NCBI RefSeq assembly: GCF_002834385.1
Contig: NZ_PITQ01000008.1
Location: 186,001-250,000 of the forward strand
Origin: Rahnella sp. AA
GTDB lineage: Bacteria > Pseudomonadota > Gammaproteobacteria > Enterobacterales > Enterobacteriaceae
Direction: 5' to 3'
DNA: 64,000 nt
A program made the position numbers and the translations under genes. The first letter of the stretch is position 1. The number at the start of each line of letters is the position of its first letter. This document shows positions 50,777-59,474 of the stretch, in pieces. Under the pieces are notes generated by a model. The model was given only the letters and a program-made list of their open reading frames with translations, searched no databases and was not told the DNA's origin.

Positions 50777-51982
50777 ATGTCTCTGGTATCACAAGCTCGG
50801 AGCTTGGGTAAATATTTTCTGTTATTAGACAACGCGCTGGTTATTTTAGGCTTTTTCGTGGTTTTTCCGTTGATCTCGATCCGATTTGTCGATCAGCTTG
50901 GCTGGGCCGCGATGGCCGTCGGCCTGGCGCTGGGTGTCCGGCAGTTAACTCAGCAAGGATTAGGCATTTTTGGCGGGGCGATTGCCGACCGGTTCGGTGC
51001 CAAACCGATGATTATCACCGGTATGTTGTTACGTGCTGCGGGTTTTGCCACCATGGCGATGGCCGATGAACCGTGGATTTTAGTCTGCTCCTGTATTCTT
51101 TCCGGATTGGGGGGCACGCTGTTTGACCCGCCGCGCACTGCGCTGGTCATCAAACTGACACGCCCGCATGAGCGCGGCCGGTTTTTCTCCCTGATGATGA
51201 TGCAAGACAGTGCCGGAGCGGTTATTGGTGCGCTTATCGGTAGCTGGTTGCTGCAATATGATTTCCATTATGTGTGCTGGGCCGGTGCAGGCATCTTTTG
51301 TCTGGCGGCGGCCAGCAACGCCTGGCTGTTGCCGGCTTACCGGATTTCCACCCTGCGTACCCCGATGCGTGAAGGCATGATGCGCGTGCTGCGCGACCGC
51401 CGTTTTCTCGCCTATGTGCTGACGCTCACCGGTTATTACATGCTGACCGTGCAGGTCATGCTGATGTTACCTATTGCGGTCAATGACGTTGCCGGCAGCC
51501 CGTCTGCGGTGAAATGGATGTACGCCATCGAGGCCGTGCTTTCGCTGACGCTGCTGTATCCGATTGCCCGCTGGAGCGAAAAACGTTTTCGCCTTGAGCA
51601 ACGTCTGATGTTTGGCCTGCTGATCATGACACTCAGCCTTCTGCCGGTCGGACTGGTGACGTCGATCAACCCGCTGCTGCTGCTGATCGGTTTCTTCTAT
51701 ATCGGCTCAATTATCGCAGAACCTGCCCGTGAAACTCTCAGCGCTTCGCTGGCAGATTCCCGCGCGCGCGGCAGCTATATGGGTTTCAGCCGCCTCGGGC
51801 TGGCGCTTGGCGGTGTGATTGGTTATACCGGCGGTGGCTGGATGTACGACACTGGCCGTGCGCTTGAATTACCTGAATTACCGTGGTTTTTACTGGGCGT
51901 TGTCGGGCTCATCACCCTCAGCGGTTTGTACTGGCAGTTCAATCTGCGTCGCATTGAACCGGCCATGCTGAGCGGCAGCTAA
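50777..51982 (+). CDS. mdtH: Multidrug efflux MFS transporter MdtH
   Basis: This 12-helix major facilitator protein of 401 residues matches E. coli MdtH (402), which gives modest resistance to norfloxacin and enoxacin when overproduced. Motif A after helix 2 is seen as [14 protein letters not shown] near 67-80. The N-terminus [19 protein letters not shown] is typical. The ribosome-binding site is weak (GGTGAAGC). It is divergent from rimJ and upstream of grxB. Confidence 0.95.
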   Translation: MSLVSQARSLGKYFLLLDNALVILGFFVVFPLISIRFVDQLGWAAMAVGLALGVRQLTQQGLGIFGGAIADRFGAKPMIITGMLLRAAGFATMAMADEPWILVCSCILSGLGGTLFDPPRTALVIKLTRPHERGRFFSLMMMQDSAGAVIGALIGSWLLQYDFHYVCWAGAGIFCLAAASNAWLLPAYRISTLRTPMREGMMRVLRDRRFLAYVLTLTGYYMLTVQVMLMLPIAVNDVAGSPSAVKWMYAIEAVLSLTLLYPIARWSEKRFRLEQRLMFGLLIMTLSLLPVGLVTSINPLLLLIGFFYIGSIIAEPARETLSASLADSRARGSYMGFSRLGLALGGVIGYTGGGWMYDTGRALELPELPWFLLGVVGLITLSGLYWQFNLRRIEPAMLSGS

Positions 51983-51987
51983 TAGCT

Positions 51988-52021
51988 TGATGCAAACCGC
52001 GTTCCACGGGATGCGGTTTGA
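51988..52021 (+). terminator. Terminator-like hairpin after mdtH
   Basis: Arms GCAAACCGC and GCGGTTTG(C) around a 12-base loop, followed by ATCTCCCTTCCTC. The T-run is weak. Confidence 0.55.
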
Positions 52022-52140
52022 TCTCCCTTCCTCATTTGCCCATACTGAATCATAGCGTTAGATTAAATCCGAACCTACATCCGGCAGTTTTCACGCACCC
52101 TACAACAGGTCACCGCCGGCAATAACAGGAGCTATGAACT

Positions 52141-52788
52141 ATGAGACTTTACGTTTACGAACATTGCCCTTTTTGCGTAAAAGCACGCATGATTTTCGGT
52201 CTGAATAACATCCCGGTTGAAATCAAAGTTCTGCTGAACGACGACGAAAAAACGCCCATTTCGATGGTCGGCAAAAAGATGGTGCCAATCCTCCAAAAAG
52301 AAGATGGCGGATTCATGCCGGAGAGCATGGATATAGTGCATTACATCGACAAAAGTGATGGCAAACCGCTGCTGACCGGCCCGCTGAATGCGTCTATTGC
52401 GACCTGGCTGCGTCATGTTTCTGAATATATGGGTCGTCTGCTGCTGCCTCGTTTTGCGGCCGCGCCGCTGGAGGAGTTCTCCACGCCAGAAGCGCGTAAG
52501 TACTTCTCCGACAAAAAACAGGCCGCCAGCGGCGATTTTCAGGAGCATCTGAAACATTCAGAGGGACTGGTGAAAAAAATCAGCCAGGATTTACGCGCAC
52601 TCGACAAGCTGATCGCTGAGCCCAACGCGGTGAATGGTGAGCTTTCTGAAGATGATATTCACCTGTGGCCGGTGCTGCGTTCACTGTCGATCGTTCAGGG
52701 CATTGACTGGCCTTCACGCGTTCTGGCTTATCGCGACAATATGGCGAAACAGACTCAGGTCAATCTCTTCACCCGCCTCGCCAGCTAA
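52141..52788 (+). CDS. grxB: Glutaredoxin 2
   Basis: GrxB is the abundant, GST-like glutaredoxin of enterobacteria that reduces protein disulfides with glutathione. The 215-residue protein (same as E. coli) has an N-terminal thioredoxin fold with the active site CPFC at residues 9-12 and a C-terminal all-helical GST-like domain (about 85-210). GGAGC lies upstream of the ATG. A strong terminator follows. Confidence 0.96.
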   Translation: MRLYVYEHCPFCVKARMIFGLNNIPVEIKVLLNDDEKTPISMVGKKMVPILQKEDGGFMPESMDIVHYIDKSDGKPLLTGPLNASIATWLRHVSEYMGRLLLPRFAAAPLEEFSTPEARKYFSDKKQAASGDFQEHLKHSEGLVKKISQDLRALDKLIAEPNAVNGELSEDDIHLWPVLRSLSIVQGIDWPSRVLAYRDNMAKQTQVNLFTRLAS

Positions 52789-52796
52789 GTCTTTTC

Positions 52797-52823
52797 AGCC
52801 GGAAGCCCGCTTCCGGCTCTTTT
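52797..52823 (+). terminator. grxB intrinsic terminator
   Basis: AGCCGGAAGC, CC, GCTTCCGGCT, then CTTTTTCCTTTTC, 9 bases after the stop. Confidence 0.9.
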
Positions 52824-52931
52824 TCCTTTTCTTCTTATCCCTGAGCACTTAGGCTAATCAGCGTTGTCCGATAGGAACCATGCCGTTTCGCGGTCATGCT
52901 GACAAAATAGTGTTCAGGTAATGAGGGAAGA

Positions 52932-53495
52932 ATGACAAAGCGATTTTTAGGTGCCGCAATGCTGATTGCTGCCAGCCTGCTGGCAGGTTGCAACCAGCTG
53001 ACGCAGTACACAATCAGTGAACAGCAGGTCAACGACTACCTGCAAAAGAATAATAACTTCGAGAAGCAGTTAGGTGTACCGGGGCTGGTCGATGCGAAAC
53101 TGGTTCTGACAAACCTCAGCAGCCAGATTGGCCGCGCAGAGCCGGGTGTTGCGATCCTGACCGGTGATGCCCATGTCGATATCTCGTCATTGTTCGGCCC
53201 GCAGAAGGCCGATATGCGTCTGACGCTGAAAGCACATCCGAGTTATGACCGTGAAAAAGGCGCGATTTTCCTCAAAGACATGCAGGTGACGGATTACACC
53301 ATCAAACCGGAAAAAATGGACAGCGTCATGAAAGGCCTGATGCCTTATCTGAATAACTCGCTGAATACCTATTTCAACCAGCGTCCGGCTTATGTGCTTA
53401 ATGGCGAGCACAGCAAAGGCGAAGCAATGGCGAAAAAACTGGCGAAAGGGATTGAAGTCAAACCTGGTGAACTGGTGATTCCGTTTACCGACTAA
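52932..53495 (+). CDS. yceB: DUF1439 outer-membrane lipoprotein YceB
   Basis: This 187-residue lipoprotein has a signal peptide at 1-19 with lipobox LLAGC, and the acylated Cys at about residue 20. Residue +2 is Asn, so sorting to the outer membrane is expected. The DUF1439 domain has a lipid-binding-like (SMP/TULIP-type) fold. Function is unknown. Gene order with grxB is as in E. coli. GAGGGAAGA precedes the ATG. Confidence 0.93.
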   Translation: MTKRFLGAAMLIAASLLAGCNQLTQYTISEQQVNDYLQKNNNFEKQLGVPGLVDAKLVLTNLSSQIGRAEPGVAILTGDAHVDISSLFGPQKADMRLTLKAHPSYDREKGAIFLKDMQVTDYTIKPEKMDSVMKGLMPYLNNSLNTYFNQRPAYVLNGEHSKGEAMAKKLAKGIEVKPGELVIPFTD

Positions 53496-53512
53496 TCCTC
53501 AGGAACCGGCCA

Positions 53513-53553
53513 TGAAAAAGCCCGGCGTGGTGACTCACCGCCGGGCTTTTTCA
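53513..53553. terminator. Bidirectional terminator between yceB and ycdY
   Basis: AAAAAGCCCGGCG, loop, CGCCGGGCTTTTT: long G+C core with A and T runs on either side, serving both convergent genes. Confidence 0.92.
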
Positions 53554-53569
53554 TGTGTATCTCAAAAAA

Positions 53570-54154
53570 TTACTGGTCGTCCTCTTCGGCGTCTTCCAAA
53601 TCCGGCGGCAGTTGTTCCTCGAGTTCATCACGCATCACCTGCAAAGCTTCGCGGCTGATTTCCGACAGCGTGCGGTAAAAACCGCTGGTCGCATGGGCTT
53701 CTACTTTACCCAGGAACTTACCGCACCACGGGAACAGGAACTCATCAAACAAGGTGATCTGCGCGCTGACTTCATCTTCCTGAGACTGATCTTCCAGCCA
53801 GGACGCGGCCAGCAGCATAGCGCCGAAATGATCTGCAGGCGACTCCCCTAACGGCATTCCACGCTGTTGCAGAAAAGTGCGGACATCCATTTCATTTGCG
53901 CCTTCGACATAATCGCTGCGGAACGGGGAAACGGCGCATTCCGGACCAACGAATAAATGGTTAAATTCACCCGCCAGCGTTTCGGGATTCGCGCTTTGCT
54001 GCAAACGGACTAACAGTGCGTCCTGCTCAAGCGGCCAGTGCTCACGCAGTTTACCGTCCTGGATCAGGCCAAAAAGCGGAACCAGCAACGGATCCTGCGG
54101 CTGACGGTAGAACAAGGTACCCAGCACGCGGCAGACAATAGAAAATTCATTCAT
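53570..54154 (-). CDS. ycdY: TorD-family chaperone YcdY
   Basis: This 194-residue all-helical TorD/DmsD-type redox-enzyme chaperone matches E. coli YcdY. The family motif appears as EFNHLFVGPECAVSPFRSDYVEG near 63-85 (split: EFNHLFVGPE, CAVSPFRSDYVEG), plus DHFGAMLLAASWL and the FPW..F segment near 143. YcdY has been reported to assist the zinc-metallophosphatase YcdX. The very acidic C-terminal tail (about 180-194) is a common feature of this protein. Confidence 0.93.
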   Translation of the reverse strand: MNEFSIVCRVLGTLFYRQPQDPLLVPLFGLIQDGKLREHWPLEQDALLVRLQQSANPETLAGEFNHLFVGPECAVSPFRSDYVEGANEMDVRTFLQQRGMPLGESPADHFGAMLLAASWLEDQSQEDEVSAQITLFDEFLFPWCGKFLGKVEAHATSGFYRTLSEISREALQVMRDELEEQLPPDLEDAEEDDQ

Positions 54155-54214
54155 AACAGTAACCTGATAAGTCGAAGTAAAGGAGTCATCCCCGGCAATG
54201 TGGACGCGACAATG

Positions 54215-54955
54215 TCACAGTTCACTTAATTCGGCAATGGGGGCACGGCCGCGCTTTTCCAGAAAATCGAGAAAACGGCGCGGGCTGACATTCAGAATCC
54301 GGTCTTCCGGGAAATCAATTTCACGCAGAATGCGTTCGCAATGCTCAAAACCGCCGAGCGAATACGCAATATGCGAATCCGACCCCAGCGCCAGCCAGCC
54401 CCCCGCCTCTTTCACCGCCAGCGCGATCGCGCGGCAATTGGGTTCACTTCCCACACGTGAATGGATAAAGGATGAGTTATTCAGCTCCAGCGCCACATTG
54501 TATTTCGCAGCAGCCGCCGCGATGGCCGGAATATCAATCGGGTATTTCGGGTTACCCGGATGCGAAATAATATGCACCTCCCCCCCGGCCATCGCCGCAA
54601 TCATTGCAGCGGTGTGTGTTTCTTTATCAACAGGTTGCATCACCGGCTCATGAAAACCGGCAATAATCACGTCGATTTCATTGAGCATCGGACCGGTACA
54701 ATCAATGTCGCCATTGATGTTTTTGATATTCGCCTCGATCCCGCGCAGGATGCCAATGCCGTTAACCAGACGCGGCCACACCCGCATATTCATAAAGTGC
54801 CAGTAATGCGGCGCATCGGCCATATCAGGGCCATGATCCGTGATGGCAAACAGCTTAATACCCTTTTCTGCTGCTTCATCAATGTAATCATGCAGTGTGC
54901 TGTAAGCGTGCGTGCTGGCGACAGTATGCATATGTAAATCAACCGGGTACGGCAT
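54215..54955 (-). CDS. ycdX: PHP-domain phosphatase YcdX
   Basis: This 246-residue PHP-family trinuclear zinc phosphatase has the ligands HMHT (residues 7-10), ITDHGPD (near 39), a Glu in GIEANIKN near 73, [10 protein letters not shown] near 131 and GSDSHIAY near 191. E. coli YcdX binds three zinc ions and influences swarming. It lies between ghrA and ycdY, as in E. coli. GGAG precedes the ATG. Confidence 0.95.
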   Translation of the reverse strand: MPYPVDLHMHTVASTHAYSTLHDYIDEAAEKGIKLFAITDHGPDMADAPHYWHFMNMRVWPRLVNGIGILRGIEANIKNINGDIDCTGPMLNEIDVIIAGFHEPVMQPVDKETHTAAMIAAMAGGEVHIISHPGNPKYPIDIPAIAAAAAKYNVALELNNSSFIHSRVGSEPNCRAIALAVKEAGGWLALGSDSHIAYSLGGFEHCERILREIDFPEDRILNVSPRRFLDFLEKRGRAPIAELSEL

Positions 54956-55023
54956 GTGCTCTCCTTGAAGTTATAAAGCCGTGGCGGGGTAACCACAGCT
55001 TTAATAATGTTAGCAGATTAACG

Positions 55024-55965
55024 TTAATAACCCCGGATGAGATCGACCTGCCCGGCAGGTTCGCGCCCTTCTTCAATCGCAACAATATTGCTGACAATAC
55101 TGTCCATCGCTTCTTGCGGCAGCGTATCTGCACCAACGTGTGGCGTGATGCTCACACGCGGATGCGACCAGAACGGGTGCATCGCCGGCAAGGGTTCTTC
55201 GGTGAAGACATCCAGCGTAGCAGCGGCTATTTGCCCGCTGTCCAGCGCCCGCAATAAATCACCTTCGGCCAGATGACCGCCACGTCCGAGGTTAATCAGA
55301 TAGGCATTATGCTGCATATTTGTGAACAGTTGATGATTGAGAATACCCGCGGTATGCGGTGTATTCGGCAAGAGATTAATCAGTACTTTACAACCGGTTG
55401 AGAACGCAGCCAGCTGATCGTCACCATAGAAACTTTGTACTCCGGCCTGTGATTTGGCACTGCGACTCCAGGTGCGCACGGTGAACTGCATACCAGCCAA
55501 AGCTTCAGCAACGCTGCTGCCCAGCACACCCGCGCCAAGCACACCGAGGGTAAAATCGCTGCGTGAATGAGGAACCAGAGCATGCCACTGCTTTTGTTGC
55601 TGGAACAGCTGGTATTCATCCATGCGGCGGAAATAGCGCAGCACGGCCGCCAGCGCATATTCCTGCATTTGCAAAGACATCCCGGTATCTTCAAGCCGCA
55701 ATAAAGGTACGCCTGCAGGCAATGTCCCGGGCTGATGCTGTTCCTGTGCGAGGATGGCATCAACGCCCGCACCGAGGGCAAAAATCCCTTTCAGCGCCGT
55801 GCGCGATGCCAGCATGTCATGCGGCGGACGCCATACTAACGCGTAATCCGCCGGCTGGTCGTCACCGGCTTGCCATACCCGCATATTGGCCTGCGGCAAT
55901 CTTTTTGTGATGCCGTCAATCCAGAGTTTTGCATCAAATGTAGGGTGGTAAAAAATAATGTTCAT
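55024..55965 (-). CDS. ghrA: Glyoxylate/hydroxypyruvate reductase A
   Basis: GhrA is an NADPH-dependent 2-hydroxyacid dehydrogenase that reduces glyoxylate and hydroxypyruvate. The 313-residue protein (E. coli 312) has the nucleotide fold LGVLGAGVLGSSVAEAL near 140-156. Catalytic Arg is in LINLGRGGHLAEGD near 228, Glu in FTEEPLP near 257 and His in ITPHVGADT near 275. ATG 55965 is behind GGAGGC; the longer frame is unsupported. Confidence 0.95.
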   Translation of the reverse strand: MNIIFYHPTFDAKLWIDGITKRLPQANMRVWQAGDDQPADYALVWRPPHDMLASRTALKGIFALGAGVDAILAQEQHQPGTLPAGVPLLRLEDTGMSLQMQEYALAAVLRYFRRMDEYQLFQQQKQWHALVPHSRSDFTLGVLGAGVLGSSVAEALAGMQFTVRTWSRSAKSQAGVQSFYGDDQLAAFSTGCKVLINLLPNTPHTAGILNHQLFTNMQHNAYLINLGRGGHLAEGDLLRALDSGQIAAATLDVFTEEPLPAMHPFWSHPRVSITPHVGADTLPQEAMDSIVSNIVAIEEGREPAGQVDLIRGY

Positions 55966-56029
55966 CGCGGTGCCTCCTGTGGACTGATAGATTTCCCTGA
56001 ATATCATCAGGATGCAACCCTGCGGCTGA

Positions 56030-56062
56030 AAAAAGAACAGGCCCCGGAAATCGGAGCCTGTG
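56030..56062 (-). terminator. Terminator of the POT transporter gene
   Basis: On the minus strand ACAGGCTCCG, ATTT, CCGGGGCCTGT is followed by TCTTTTTTC. It lies 28 bases after the transporter stop and before ghrA. Confidence 0.8.
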
Positions 56063-56089
56063 AAAGGAGTGATTTGCACCGCCATTTTA

Positions 56090-57571
56090 TCAGGCGGCGG
56101 CAGGCTCCCGGCGGATCATCCGGCGCAGCAGCGGAATAAGCACCAGCAATACTACACCGGTCACGACCGATCCCCAGCCCAGCGCGTTAAAGACTTCGCT
56201 GTAACCCGGGTTCGTCAGCGCTGGCGTACTGCCTGCATTCTGCGGCATCAGCCCAGAAATATAGCTGGCCAGTACCGATGCCACGCCAGTGACCATCATC
56301 CAGCATCCCATCATCACGCCCTGATAGCGCGCCGGTGCCAGCTTGCCAATCATCGCGTAGCCGATAGGCGAAATCAGCAGCTCACCAATGCTTTGCAGCA
56401 AATAGCTGATGGCAATCCATTTAAACGCCACCAGCCCGTCGCCGCCCGCCAGATGGATCCCCAGCGGCAGAACCAGCATTCCCAGTCCCATGCAGAATAA
56501 AGAAGCCGAGAACTGTGCCGGAACATCAATTTTCCAGCCGCGCTGACGCAATTTATTGAACCACAGCGCCATCAGCGGGCCGCCAATGACAATCACGAGA
56601 GTATTAATGTTCTGGATCCATTGCGGTGCCACACGGATACCGTACACGTTCAGATTAATATTGTTTTCGGAGAACAGCATCAGGCCCATTGGCGCCAGCT
56701 GGTACAGCGTCCAGAAGACCAGTGATCCCAACGCCAGCAGCAAATAAGCTTTCATCCGGCGGCGCTCATCAGCATCACGGTGGCGGAAAGTTACCAGTGC
56801 CATCAGTGCAAAAATAATAATACCCAGCGCGACCACAAAGTAACTGCTGAACTCCGCGTGGGTCAGCAACATACGAATGACCGGCACAAGGATGATTAAA
56901 ATAGCGATACCAACAGCCATACGGCGCAGCAACTGGCTGCGGCTGACGCCTTTAAGCGGCGTGCTGATGTCAGCCAGAACCGACCAGCGGGAGAGCGTAA
57001 CAACCACTGCCGCCACATTGCCGAGCGTAGCGAACAGAAACAGTGCGCGGTAGTTTTCACTCAGCTGGAAATACCCTGCGACGGCGAAACCGATAAAGAA
57101 GCCCAGATTCATCCCGGCATAATTCCACAAAAATGCAGATTCACGGCGGTCATCGTCTGGTGCAAACCGCTGCGTCAGCATCATGTTCAGGCAGGTTACA
57201 TTCAGCCCGCTGCCGGTCAGGAACATCGCCAGCCCCCAGTACAAGCCGGTCACGCCTTCCAGCGCAATCAGCGCACAGCCGAAGACCTGCAACACCATGC
57301 CGAGTACAAACAGATTACGGTTGCTGAGATATCGCCCGCCGAGATAGCCACCAAACATATGCAGCCCGTAGTTGAATGCCCCGAAAACGCCCATGATGGC
57401 GTTGGCATTATCTTCGCTGAAACCCAGTTTTTTGGTGGCATACAGCACCAGAGTGGAATACAGCACCGCAAAGCCCAGCGTTGCGAATGTCTGAACGAAA
57501 AATAAAGTACCGGCTCCGGCGGGTATCGCCGCCCGATGATGCGGTGCGGTCGTGCTGTTTAACTGACTCAA
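56090..57571 (-). CDS. Atypical POT/PTR-family peptide transporter lacking the ExxER motif
   Basis: This 493-residue, 12-14-helix major facilitator protein aligns with enterobacterial Dtp proton:peptide symporters. The PTR2 region FLWNYAGMNLGFFIGFAVAGY is near 147 and ISYLLQSIGELLISPIGYAMI near 395 (each split here from longer blocks). In helix 1, Dtp proteins read ELWERFGYYG; here the aligned bases give QTFATLGFAV (residues 27-36), so both Glu and the Arg of ExxER are gone. These residues couple proton flow and bind the peptide carboxylate, so substrate or energy coupling may differ. The late-half motif IGELLISPIG (407-416 region) is kept. Confidence 0.82.
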   Translation of the reverse strand: MSQLNSTTAPHHRAAIPAGAGTLFFVQTFATLGFAVLYSTLVLYATKKLGFSEDNANAIMGVFGAFNYGLHMFGGYLGGRYLSNRNLFVLGMVLQVFGCALIALEGVTGLYWGLAMFLTGSGLNVTCLNMMLTQRFAPDDDRRESAFLWNYAGMNLGFFIGFAVAGYFQLSENYRALFLFATLGNVAAVVVTLSRWSVLADISTPLKGVSRSQLLRRMAVGIAILIILVPVIRMLLTHAEFSSYFVVALGIIIFALMALVTFRHRDADERRRMKAYLLLALGSLVFWTLYQLAPMGLMLFSENNINLNVYGIRVAPQWIQNINTLVIVIGGPLMALWFNKLRQRGWKIDVPAQFSASLFCMGLGMLVLPLGIHLAGGDGLVAFKWIAISYLLQSIGELLISPIGYAMIGKLAPARYQGVMMGCWMMVTGVASVLASYISGLMPQNAGSTPALTNPGYSEVFNALGWGSVVTGVVLLVLIPLLRRMIRREPAAA

Positions 57572-57901
57572 GAATGACCCCTGTCCTTATCTGAGAAATA
57601 AACTCTGCTTCAAATGATGACTTGTGCAGTTCTTATACGAAGCATTTTTGTAGAGGGCATGGTTATACCGCCATAAGAGATGTTTTCCACAACATATCTT
57701 GCTATTTAGCCGTAACAAAAAGTGTTTGTCGGATAATTGTGCTTTTATGCAAAAAATCTACTTATTTATTCATTTTTATAAGCAAAATTAATCACGCAGG
57801 GGAACAGCCTGCCGGGCGCTCAGGCTTTGAGCAGCTTTTGTTCTGTAAATCAGCAAATTGCTCTAAGTTTGTGTAAACGGCACGGAACCTGCAAAAGAGG
57901 G
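57572..57901. promoter_or_regulatory. A+T-rich region upstream of the POT gene and tRNA-Ser
   Basis: About 330 bases without a gene that I can support. The central part (57725-57800) is strongly A+T-rich, with A and T tracts suggesting bent DNA, and is likely to contain the transporter promoter. Short frames across it (for example 57622-57876) have no ribosome-binding site or coding look. The right end leads into the tRNA promoter. Confidence 0.4.
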
Positions 57902-57937
57902 TTGACGCAGAAGCCACTTTTCCCTACATTAGCGCCG
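57902..57937 (+). promoter_or_regulatory. Promoter of tRNA-Ser copy 1
   Basis: -35 TTGACG at 57902-57907, a 17-bp spacer and -10 TACATT at 57925-57930, followed by the G+C-rich discriminator AGCGCC, a mark of stringent control. The tRNA starts about 30 bases after the expected transcription start. Confidence 0.8.
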
Positions 57938-57967
57938 GTCAGCAGCACTGCGGTGTGGCTGACAGCT

Positions 57968-58057
57968 GGAGAGGTGTCTGAGTGGCTGAAGGAGCACGCC
58001 TGGAAAGTGTGTATATGAGCAATCGTATCGAGGGTTCGAACCCCTCTCTCTCCACCA
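57968..58057 (+). tRNA. tRNA-Ser(GGA), copy 1
   Basis: This 90-base type II tRNA has acceptor GGAGAGG, anticodon loop CTGGAAA (anticodon GGA, reads UCC and UCU), a long variable arm and T-loop TTCGAAC. Encoded CCA ends at 58057. The acceptor pairs with TCTCTCC (G7-T66 wobble). Position 73 is A, where the downstream copy and the E. coli tRNA-Ser genes I recall have G. The anticodon stem CACGC/GTGTG and the D arm are the same as in copy 2. Confidence 0.95.
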
Positions 58058-58067
58058 CATTAAAGCC

Positions 58068-58099
58068 AAAGGCCTGGATGAAAATCCGGGCCTTTTGCT
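58068..58099 (+). terminator. Terminator after tRNA-Ser copy 1
   Basis: AAAGGCCTGGAT, GAAA, ATCCGGGCCTTTT: a tetraloop hairpin with one mismatch, ending in a short T-run, about 10 bases after the tRNA. Confidence 0.85.
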
Positions 58100-58187
58100 A
58101 TTCTGCGTTTCGAAAACACGCCTGCCACCGTAATAACCTTCGCCTGAACAGAGTCTGAGCACCTGAGACAAAACACCGAAAATCTTC

Positions 58188-58222
58188 TTGACCCTTCGCG
58201 GCTGTCTCCCTATAGTAGCGCC
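58188..58222 (+). promoter_or_regulatory. Promoter of tRNA-Ser copy 2
   Basis: -35 TTGACC at 58188-58193, a 17-bp spacer and -10 TATAGT at 58211-58216, followed by AGCGCCCC. The architecture is the same as the promoter of copy 1, including the spacer length and the AGCGCC discriminator. Confidence 0.85.
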
Positions 58223-58252
58223 CCGTTGCAGAGCTTGCGATGCAACGAACAC

Positions 58253-58342
58253 GGTGAGGTGTCTGAGTGGCTGAAGGAGCACGCCTGGAAAGTGTGTATA
58301 CGAGAAATCGTATCGAGGGTTCGAACCCCTCCCTCACCGCCA
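58253..58342 (+). tRNA. tRNA-Ser(GGA), copy 2
   Basis: This 90-base tRNA has acceptor GGTGAGG paired with CCTCACC, discriminator G73 and encoded CCA, as in the E. coli serW/serX product. The anticodon loop CTGGAAA gives GGA. It differs from copy 1 mainly in the acceptor stem, base 73 and a few variable-arm positions. Confidence 0.96.
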
Positions 58343-58349
58343 AATTAAA

Positions 58350-58387
58350 GAAAAAGGGTTCTGATGAAAATCAGAACCCTTTTTCTT
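58350..58387 (+). terminator. Strong terminator after tRNA-Ser copy 2
   Basis: AAAAAGGGTTCTGAT, GAAA, ATCAGAACCCTTTTT: a perfect 10-bp core with GAAA loop and T-run. Confidence 0.92.
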
Positions 58388-58447
58388 TGTGGAGATTAAA
58401 CCGTTATCTTCCCGTTATTCGTGTTACTGACCGGCGACACATATAAA

Positions 58448-58466
58448 AGCCGCCAACGCAGCGGCT
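58448..58466 (-). terminator. ast operon terminator
   Basis: On the minus strand AGCCGC, loop, GCGGCT is followed by TTTATAT, 3 bases after the astE stop codon. Confidence 0.65.
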
Positions 58467-58468
58467 GT

Positions 58469-59455
58469 TTAAGCGATAACGGGGACCAGCATCAGACCGG
58501 CCCGCAACCCCGTAGCAACGTTCGGATTCGGGAATAACACCCTCTCTTCTTCCTCTTCGACCTGATAGGTCTTGCCACTTTCTTCTGCCAGCACAAAACC
58601 TTTTTTGAATGCCGTAAAATTCAGCGCATCTGCCGGGACAAACAGGCGGAAGTCTTCTTTTGACCGGATAATATCCTGCACAACGCGGTAATGGATCAAC
58701 GGTGTCTCTGCTTCCCGCGCGGGCAAAGGTTCACCGCTAACCAGGTTTTCCAGCGCCCGGCGGATACCGGTGAACTGAGCATGATCGTTGTGGCCAAAGG
58801 GCAGCGCCTTGCCCAGTTCCAGCGTGCAGCTGTCCGCCTGAAAAACTTCGCTACTGAAATGCGTAAACGTGCCGCCCGGCGAACGATGATGTACCAGCGC
58901 ATCCAGCCCCGCCGCATCAAGCCATCTGAGCATCGCCTCGCCCTTCGGACGTGCCTGGAAGGGCAGCAATCCGAAACGAACATGCTTTGAACCGCGGATA
59001 GCCGTGTGCAAATCATAATGGAAACGTTGTGTTGCCCCCGCCGCTTTTGCGCTGCGGTAAAACAACGCCATCACCTGTTCAAGCTCCTGCGCCCGGCGGG
59101 TTTCATCAACAGGCGGAATACGCGCGTGCCGGCCGCCAAACATACGGTTCATATCCGCATCAACAAAACGCTTATTAATGCGCATTGAGGGAGGATTGCC
59201 CAGCAGTACCAGCAACCGGACGCGCAGCTGCCTTTTTGCGTTTAACAGCTCACCCACCAGCTGATTTAGCAGCTCAACCGGTGCCGTTTCATTGCCGTGG
59301 ATACCGGCGGAAATCACCACGGCAACGTCACAAGGCTGGCGCGGGGAGAGTTCGAGAATACCTTCTCCGCGCCACTGCCAGTCCAGCGTTTCAGTTTGCC
59401 CTGCGGGCTCCGTGACAGGTTCTGCCCGAAGCGTCATCGCCAGAAAATCAAACAT
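58469..59455 (-). CDS. astE: Succinylglutamate desuccinylase
   Basis: AstE is the last step of the AST arginine pathway: succinylglutamate to glutamate and succinate. The 328-residue zinc hydrolase of the AstE/AspA family has ligands His and Glu in SAGIHGNETAPVE near 50-62 and His in YDLHTAIRGS near 147. Catalytic Glu is in TLELGKALPFG near 213. I chose ATG 59455 over the upstream 59500 by similarity to E. coli (322). It starts 19 bases after astB. Confidence 0.95.
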   Translation of the reverse strand: MFDFLAMTLRAEPVTEPAGQTETLDWQWRGEGILELSPRQPCDVAVVISAGIHGNETAPVELLNQLVGELLNAKRQLRVRLLVLLGNPPSMRINKRFVDADMNRMFGGRHARIPPVDETRRAQELEQVMALFYRSAKAAGATQRFHYDLHTAIRGSKHVRFGLLPFQARPKGEAMLRWLDAAGLDALVHHRSPGGTFTHFSSEVFQADSCTLELGKALPFGHNDHAQFTGIRRALENLVSGEPLPAREAETPLIHYRVVQDIIRSKEDFRLFVPADALNFTAFKKGFVLAEESGKTYQVEEEEERVLFPNPNVATGLRAGLMLVPVIA

Positions 59456-59474
59456 GCGTTCACTCCTTTGAGGC

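Noticed and set aside
57622-57876. 84-residue frame before the tRNA genes
   Set aside because: It lies in A+T-rich intergenic DNA, has no ribosome-binding site and reads as low-complexity non-coding sequence.
57968-58342. tRNA-Ser genes as an integration site of a mobile element
   Set aside because: There is no integrase, no repeated tRNA 3' end and no foreign gene content nearby; the two genes are complete cassettes.
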